Origin: Aporrectodea caliginosa
Lineage: Eukaryota; Annelida; Clitellata; Crassiclitellata; Lumbricidae
DNA length: 64,000 bases
Assembly (NCBI GenBank): GCA_020284085.1
Contig: JACEVL010000051.1
Location: 230,330-294,329, forward strand
Direction of reading: 5' to 3'
Made by a program: the position numbers and the translations under genes. Shown here piece after piece: positions 52,935 through 61,900 of the stretch. Position 1 is the stretch's first letter. Each line of letters begins with the position of its first letter. Under the pieces are notes generated by a model. That model did not search any database. It saw only the letters and a program-made list of their open reading frames with translations, and was not told the DNA's origin.

Positions 52935-55900
52935 ATCAAATATTATGTTAATTTATGAATTCTCTTCAAAAGTACATTTACCTTGAATAAGTCTTCATCA
53001 TTTTAAAATGAAATTAGAGAAAGAGAAGGGTATAAGCAGTTGACCAGACAAAGCTGATCTTAAGTGTGTTTTCTGATGCGATTAAGTTTGATTGGAATGC
53101 ATAAATCAGAATGGTAGTTCAATCAGCTAGGCCATGAATTGCATTATATATAGTGGACTTGAACTGGAAAAGGTAACCATCGTATGTTTGAAAACATTAA
53201 AAGTCTGTAACTGTAATCTTGATATTTATAAAGCACCACTGCAAGAATAAACTCCCGACCCGAATCAGTGAAATCACTGTCAAGTAATACAGACTTCATC
53301 ACTTGTGAGACTGTGGAAGGGATAAACTAAGGAGCTTGAGTCACAGCTCTCGAAAAAGGCGATTCCAGCTGGTAGGTAGGCAAAAGTTCTTGACTAGGGG
53401 CCATGAAGGAAACCGAAGAAAAAAGCAAGCAAATGCATGCTGAACTGTTTTTAAGGATTCATAATAGCAGTGAGAAAAAGGACTGAGTACTGAATTGCAA
53501 TAGTCGAGGTGTGAAAAGGACAAGAATGTGGGCAGCGTCTTGATGAGAGTGATCTTTCTGAAAGATCTTAATGTAGGATCAGAAATGGATGAGAATAGGT
53601 AGAAGTTGCCTCACTAAAGTAACATAATTGTGTGATGTTTGTAACATGAGATTCTGATGTTAACCTTGAACGTAGGTCACGAACTTGGAGCACAGAAGAA
53701 TCTGTGTATGTTGTAGAAAACTAGGAATGCTAGTAATATTAGATCTGGGAAGACAACATCAGAAAACTAGTTTTGTCTATGTTAAGACATTGTCATTTTA
53801 AAACATACAGCCATTTACTGCAGAGATACACTTAGATATATATAGATACAGTTCAGCAGCTGAGTGAACTAAATAAGATGAAAATATTTGAAGGTCATCA
53901 GCATATTCACGACTATGGTGATTGAATGATGATATGAGAGAGAGAGAGAGCAATGAAGCAGAATACAGGAGAAATAGTACTTAAGGGAACACCACAAATG
54001 AATAGATTTGGAGAGAATAGGCCACAGAATTTTATTTTGTGTGATCAGCCTGAGGGATATGGTCAACAGTTAGTCCATAGGTAGTGGCTAATCTTTCCAG
54101 AAGAATACTATCATCAATTATGTCATTATATCTCCTAACATAAGAAATTTGACAGTTTAATTTTCTCAGTGTGTACAATTATGTTAGATTAGTTTTTGTT
54201 TAAAGATTTCAAATGATGTGCCTTTGTTAGATTGATGCCATCAATGCTTAGTATTAAATATAAAGTGTTTCGCATTATTATTTGCTGTTTGTCTGCCAGC
54301 ATTATTCACTACAATGGACGTGTTGCTTTTTCTAATTCAACAGCTAATGATATAAGATGTATGTATGTATGTATGTATTCCTGTACCACATGATACCCTG
54401 GGCATTTATTAATCAGGTACTCATGTTCTGCTAATTTATGAATTCACCTCAAAAGCACAGTGAGTGATTAGGGCAAACTTCCTGAACTTGAGGTCTTTGC
54501 TAAATATTTCTGTTAAGCAAGGAGCTAGAAGCTAGTCAGCAAATGTTCATGGTTTTGCAGTACATTTGATATCCTCTTATCCTGTATGTACATTGATGTG
54601 ATGAATTCTGAGATTGAGTGTCCATGTGATTATTCAGCATTCAAGGATAGAACAGTGGATGTGAAAGAATACACAACTAGACAGTCTGATATGAGATACT
54701 TTCTGCATGTAATAAAGACTCGGTCAGTGGAAGATGTCGCCCAAATGGAAGCACAAGCTCTGTCATCATCGTTGGCTGATGTTCAGAAGAAAAAGCAGCT
54801 ACTACCTGCATCGCCACCAATATCAGCACCATCCACACAAAAAGGATTCAAAGGTCTGTGTACAGATTTTATCCCTCTAGTTTATTTTATCCTTCTAGTT
54901 TACATGTAGCTGAAAGTAGGCGAAATGCTTGGCATACTGTTGTTGGATGTCTGGCCATAAGGGCTTGGAGTTGATATATGCAATCCCATCTCTTGATATG
55001 CCATGATTGTTTTCTCTGAAAGACAAGACTTGCATTTAGACATTTGGCAGACATTGAATTCACTAAGTGGACTTGAGTGCCTACTCTAAGATTTCTGGCA
55101 ATTGAATGTCAAGGTTGAATTGAGTGCCTCTGAAAGTGAGTTCATGTGATGTGTGTTGGCACTGTAGTCGTTGCTTGGTGCCTGCAAGATAAATGTATAT
55201 ATGTTTTAAGCTAGATTGTGTGTATTTGTTGAAATTTGTAATTTTTTCAGCTCCTGCTATAACTAAAGATGCTCACAAAGTGTTGCCCTCTTCAGCAGCT
55301 CCTGCAGCTTTGGTTGCATCTCTTGACAACATCTTAAGTAAGCTCTTACATATACTTTAACTTTGACGTCAGTTAGATTGACTGTAGCTAATGAAAATTT
55401 ATTACTCATTAGCTTTGCATTATTAAGAGAGACAGATTCGTGCTAAAGCTTTGCTTATTAAATCAGTAGCGACAACAGCAGATCACTTCGTCAATCAGCA
55501 AATTCTTATGGAAACAGATGTATCTTTATTCGCCCTTTGAATGGTTGGATGTCATTCATCAGCAGGTCTGAAAAGTAGTCGGTTGTCACATTTGCTACCC
55601 CCCGTCACTGAAGGCTACCTCCCCAACAGTTTTGCACATACCATCATTTACCTTCTTCTTAAAACGCCATTAGCTTTCAAACTATTGCCCATTTCTAATG
55701 TTAATTTCATTTCTAACATTCTGTGTAAAGTTGTTATGAACTACTTGAACTTTAGCTTCTTGTCCCATAGCCTTTACCTCCCTATGCAGTCTGCTTTCTG
55801 TAAGCACCACTGAAACTGCATTACTTACGGTACTGTTCATGTACTTAGCTCTGTAGACAAAGGAAAAGCAACTGCTTATGATCTCCTGGACCTATCTGCC

Positions 55901-58900
55901 ACTTTCGAAACCATTGTTCACGATAGGTCTGTCCTCCTTCACCATCTTGAATGCTAGTTAAGTCTTAAAGGTTCAACTTTTGGACAGTTCACTCCCTCAT
56001 AATCAATCAGTTCATACCAATCAACTCACTTTGGCACACACTGTATTAAACTATGGTGATGAGCCAACTCCTGTTGACACTATATGCAGCCATACTCTCC
56101 ACTATACACTCCACTTGTTTAATTTCTTAGCTTACTTTCAAGATCTGTCTAAATGGCATTATATAAATATCCAGGAACACACCTATACCTCTCTGGACTT
56201 CCATTTTTATGCTGACAGTGTCAAGCTAATCATCTCATTTGTTGTTGACTTTTGAGCCTAAGAAATTGAGTTCAGACTTGGCAGGATTCAGCAGAAGTTT
56301 TTCCAAGACTGTATATCACCAAATCCATGTAGCTGGAGAGCAGGACACTTGTAATAATAGCCACAACTCATCTTTAGCTGCAGTGCTTTTGATGCATTGC
56401 TTAGTTGCAGCCAACAGTTATGATTGCTACCTTGATGACAGTGCTCTATATTTTGTTCAGCAGACTGATAATATTGCCAGTGGAACTAATTTAAATAGAA
56501 ATTCATTTTTTAGGTTGTTACAGGAATCAGTTTATCAAGTTTATCGAGTTCATGCAGACAAAAGAATATCGGTTGCAGTTGGGAGAAGCAGTGAAAGAGG
56601 AACTGGTAATTGTCAAATGACTGTCTAAATCTTTTAACCACTCTATTAATGCATGCCTCTATTGACAACAGATGTCTAAGTCAGCGGTTTTCAAACTTTA
56701 TTTTTATTGTACCCCCAGGTTAAAAATTGAATTTTGGCGTACCCCCAACAAGGTCAGTCGGTCAGATCAAAACAACATGCGAGCGTGAAGTCCCCTTGCA
56801 ATTAACAACTCCTTTTAACCATTGGTGCAAACCAGGTATTTGTCAGAGGTAGAAAATTTTAAAAGTAATATAATTTTAACTTAAGAATGTAGTCATAGAA
56901 ACAAAAAGGAAAAATAAAATAAAATCACTATTAGAAAGTGTTAATGTGAGCAGTGGGCTTGTTTGACAAGCACAGATTTACAATAATACCTGGTTTAATA
57001 TTTGTCAATTTCAAACGCAACTCTTATCTGGTTCGAGTTCAAGCTTTGTTCTGTATTTGTTTTGGATCGCAAGCATTGCTGAAAAATCTGTTTCACACAG
57101 ATATGACGTGCTGAAAGGAATCAAACATTTTAAAGCTCGGTCAGAAATTAATCCATATTCAGCTCTTCGTTTCAGCCAAAAATTGCACAACATGTCTTTC
57201 TGGAATTCATTCTTCAATCCACCATAACATGATAGTTCAACAAACTGCATGGTCTCTTTCCTGGACTGAAAAATCAGCCGGCAACACTACATCCGATGGC
57301 ATAAACTCATAGAAATGTACAGAAAAATAAGCGAACGGTGGACGTATAATAGCTAATGAAAGAAAGATGGACATGAAGTCCATAAACTTATAAAAAAAAT
57401 ATTTTTTTGAAATTTTCGCGTACCCCTTAGCGACACCTGGCGTACCCCCAGGGGTACGCGTACCACAGTTTGAAAACCCCTGGTCTAAGTGATGGTCCTG
57501 CAGGTTAAAAGTTGTTTCAACTGATGGCTTTAGTTAACTACTTATATAGCTGCATGACTCTGGGATGAATAGCTATTTAAATGATATACTGAAATTTGAA
57601 CTAAGGTGCACAGTTGTACATAAAGTTGTTAACCCTTTGCATGCCAGATATTCATAAGGGCAAAATAAACTCTGTAACATTCCTTAAGAATGCACCCCTG
57701 AAATGTGAAGTTGTTGGAAAGTTGCTAGTGGGATTTTGGTTTGTGCAAGGTCTACAGAGGAATGGGAAGAGAAACACTGCATATGTTGGTGGGTTGTAAA
57801 CAGAATTTCCTTCGATTGATCTGGGTTCATTAAAGCAGCTATTATCAGTTAACTCAGTTGTCAAAAACCTCTACCATATTTAACTCTGGCCTTTCTATGA
57901 CGTGACCGTTAGTGAACAGTTATCCATGTCTCAGCATTCATATTGACTGACTTGTGCAGATGATAAGCGCTGTAAATAAATAAAAGTAATTTCTAAATGT
58001 TTTGAATCAAAGAACTGAATATTTATCAGAAGACTAGTTTTGTATGCCTTCATTTGTCTTTAGAAGCACAAGACAGAGCTGAAGAATAAGATTCAGTCTC
58101 TGCTGCTACAGATCAGTAACCTTAATGGCAGTTCACCGGGAACTTTGCATGCGGAGGTGAGCGATTCGTATAGCTTTTCTGATAAAATGAGGTGAATGTG
58201 TCATGACTTTTCTCGACGGCTTTTGATTAATCACTGTTTTTGCCCATTGTTAGTGCATGTATGTGTGGTTACATTTTGTAATACCTTTGAGACAGCCAAC
58301 AGTGTAATAAAAATAGCTGTTCCACATATGAGGTCTCACTCTCAAGTAATATTAACCCTTTGCATGATAGATATTTGTAGCTCTTGTTCTGACCTTTACC
58401 AGATTTTGGAGATTTTGATCAAAAACGTATCTCATCAACCACTGAAGATAGAGTTAAAGTGCAAACCTGAAACTTGTTTAGAAATGAATTTTTAATAGGC
58501 CTGTGTCATTTAAGTGTTTGTATGTATTTGTAATTTTTAGAGACAGCTTGAGAATTGTTATCATGTGATATACATGTTTCATCACATTGTCTTTACATTT
58601 TGCCGATGTTTTAAATATATGTAACTAATAGCATCTCTAATTACCAACCTATCTCCAACTTTACCTTCCTCTCTAAACTTCTTTCAACTGGTCGATCATC
58701 TTGGTTTTAATTTTCTTGTGCCCTCTCTTCAATCTGAATGTAGAAAGTTCCCACTCTGTTGTAATTGTATTGTATTGTATTTCAAAATTTATAAAGCGCC
58801 CCTCACACTGCACACAATCAGAGTCGCTCCCAGTGCAAAGTCCCTGAGAGTAAAGACAAGTTTGAGGTAGCGAAAAGATGTAGCAGGGCCACCGGATAGT

Positions 58901-61900
58901 ATGGTGGTGCAAACTAAGGAGGGAAGTTGATTCCATAGCAAAGGGCCAATGCAGGCAAAGGCACGAGACTGGGCTATGGCCGTTCTCACACGAGGAACAA
59001 AAAGGTCAAGACGATCTGAAGAACGTAATGTCCCCTATTCATTTTAGCATTCCTCGAGGTTCTGTCCTGGCCCTTCTTTTGTCCATCAGTATGCAGACGA
59101 CACACAGGCTTTGCTCACAGTCCAGCTGCTGCTCTTTCTTTGGTTGAGAGGATTCTTGATGCAACATCTGCCGTTGATCATTGGATGTGCTCCAACAACC
59201 TCTGATTAAACAGGATAAGACCCAGTTCTTTTGGCTTGGTGGTTGCACTCGGCCTGCGAAAATTGGCACCTTGTCTCTACACCAGAGATTTCCAGATGTT
59301 CTTTTCTCTTCCACAGATTCTAGTCTAGGAAATCTTGGAGATTTCCTAGACTAGAATCTCTCCGTGACTGATCACGTTGACACTGTCTGCCGCTGATGCT
59401 TGTACCACCTCTGTCAGCTTTATACCATCTGCTGCCCCTTTCCTTCTATGCCATCACTACACGTACTTTAATTCATGCCCTTATCTGCACCAGATTGGAC
59501 TTTGGTGATGCTATCTTTGCTGGACTTTCACTAGCTAATATTTTTAAGTTTCAGTCTGTTGTTAGCGCTGCTGCTTGTCTTGTTGGGGTGTTCCCAGGTT
59601 TGACCACGTAGCTTCCTTCTGATCATTTCTCATCTGAGAAAGCGGACAGACACTTTTGATCATTTCCCATCTAAGAAGCTGATGCAGATAATAATTTCCT
59701 AAACTGCACAGTTACAACTGGTCAAATATAAAATTTGAGTACAATATTTTTGTTGATTGAAATTTATCATATCTTTAATTTTGCAAATTAAACTTTTTCC
59801 AGCATGGAATTGGGACTAATTCTGATGGTGATGTTTTGGCTGAAGTCAGAACCCTTGTAACTTACAACAGACAGCTTAAAATCCTGGAAACACTGCTTAA
59901 AAATGAAATATGTCAACTGGAACGGAGGGAGGTTGTCCAGGTCAGTGGCACACTTCTGTTGTAGAGGCTTTTATATTTTATATAATGTGGGAAGAAGACT
60001 ATGTTTTAATATGTACATATCTGTTGACTGTTTTTGTTAATTAAAGACCCATTTTTATATGTGTAATTATGTAAGTATGATTATAACACTTTTAAGTACC
60101 TCATATTTCAGTTTGACTTATGTATTTCTTAACTTCATAGTTTTTAGCTTGTTATTGGAAGGCCTACCTCTCTCTCTCTCTCTTTCTCTTTCTCCAATGC
60201 TTGATTTTAGCCACAGATTTTGTCTACCATAGACCATTTCTGTTCAGGCTTTGCCAGTGTGTGATGTTTCTGTTTCAGGATGATCTGCTGGGATTGAATC
60301 ACAAGGGTCTCCTGAGAAAAGCTGGTGACTGTTATGAGAAATACGTTCAGCTGAAGGAGAAAGTGAAAAGCCTTGAAGCTGAAGTGGCAACTCTAGAATG
60401 CAAAAAAGAGAATCCAGCCATTTCGGATAGACAAGGCTCCAACGGTTCATCGACTGAGAATTCAGCTTTTAAGAGCATTCCTACTGAGGATATTGTCAGA
60501 CGGTTTCCAGTGGAATTTGTGGCTGATGCATTAAGCACATGGTCAACAACATCATCTCCAAAGAAAAGTTCTCTCAGTGAACAGCATTCTGCTGTTCTTC
60601 CATTTGGCAAGAGCTCGACTTCCATAGGCTCATCTTTCCAGTGTCCAAAAGATGTTGACACAAAATGTTTTTATCCTCCAGCTCTTCATCTGCATGGCCC
60701 AACTACTGCTGGTGATTCTTCGAGGATCCTGCATGGTTCCAATGGTAGAATGGAAGGTTTCATATCATCTTTGAACAACAATCAGTCTTCTGAATTTTCA
60801 GCCATTGGATCAAGTGGACTGGCTAATCGCCGTGGCAGCTCTAGCAGTACAGACACTGCTGAGTCAGGGCAAGGCCCAAAATACAGTGCCCAAAACTTTG
60901 AGGGCAATTCGATATCTTCATGGCCAAACTCACCAGATCCTTTTCAGCCAGCAGTATCAAGGTTTCCAGGCCACACTTCGAAACCTCAACCATTGTTAAG
61001 ATCAGCCATGGAACACTGTAAGCCTTTGGTACAATCAACAGAAGTAAGGGTGCCACATACGTTTTCAGTAACACAGAGCCTGTCAGAGGAAATGGTGAGC
61101 TTGTCTCGGACAATACCTGAGGTAGTATCCGTAGCTGGGAGAGGAAAACTGGCATCAGGAAAACGTGGAAGAAGAAAACGAGCAGCCCCTGATGCGGACG
61201 ATGGTAAAAGCAAACCTTCTTTTTTAGGGAAGCGAGGAAAGTTAGCACCTGTGGCCAGGACAGAAGCTGATACAGGTTGGAGGTCGTTTGCAGCAGGAGA
61301 AAGAGACAATGAGAGGAGACAGGATGTGCTGCCAGAAGGCCATGACCTTGCACTTGGCTTCCATCAAGGTGTTCAACGTCCAGATGAACATGGCTATGCA
61401 AAGCCTTTGAAATCTAATGGAAGACGTACAACAAAAACAGGTTTCTATCAAGTACCTGAGTAACATTTTGCTATGAATGAGTGCAGTTTACATTCTTGTT
61501 TGTCAGTTTGCAGAATGACTGGTTAGTCTCTATATGCTTAAAATTTACAAGCGTATTGTAAGCAAGGGAGTATTATAAGCCGTTGTACGACCTCATATTC
61601 AGCATCGTGTTCAGTGTCAGCATTGGTGCGGCATATCCAAAGTGCTCGCTTACCAGCACTGTATCCACAGCCATCACAGGCATTGAAATTATGATGATAA
61701 GTAGTCAAATATATTACCAAAATTTGCGACCTATAGTGGTGACCAACTGTAAAATATGATGCCATGTCAGAATGCTTTCTTTAGGAAGGTGCTCTGCTGT
61801 TGAATAACTGTTGTCATTTTTGTGCTTCAGCAGAGGAGAGATCTTGTAAACCCTGGGACCATACTTCTGAGGACTTTTTATACATATAATTGGGTACTGG

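Noticed and set aside
52825..52935. CRISPR-like or satellite array
   Set aside because: It is a simple ATT microsatellite without spacers.
60347..61401. Several minus-strand ORFs of 100-186 codons
   Set aside because: They lie antisense to the large DOT1L-like exon, which has domain matches and consistent splice phases.
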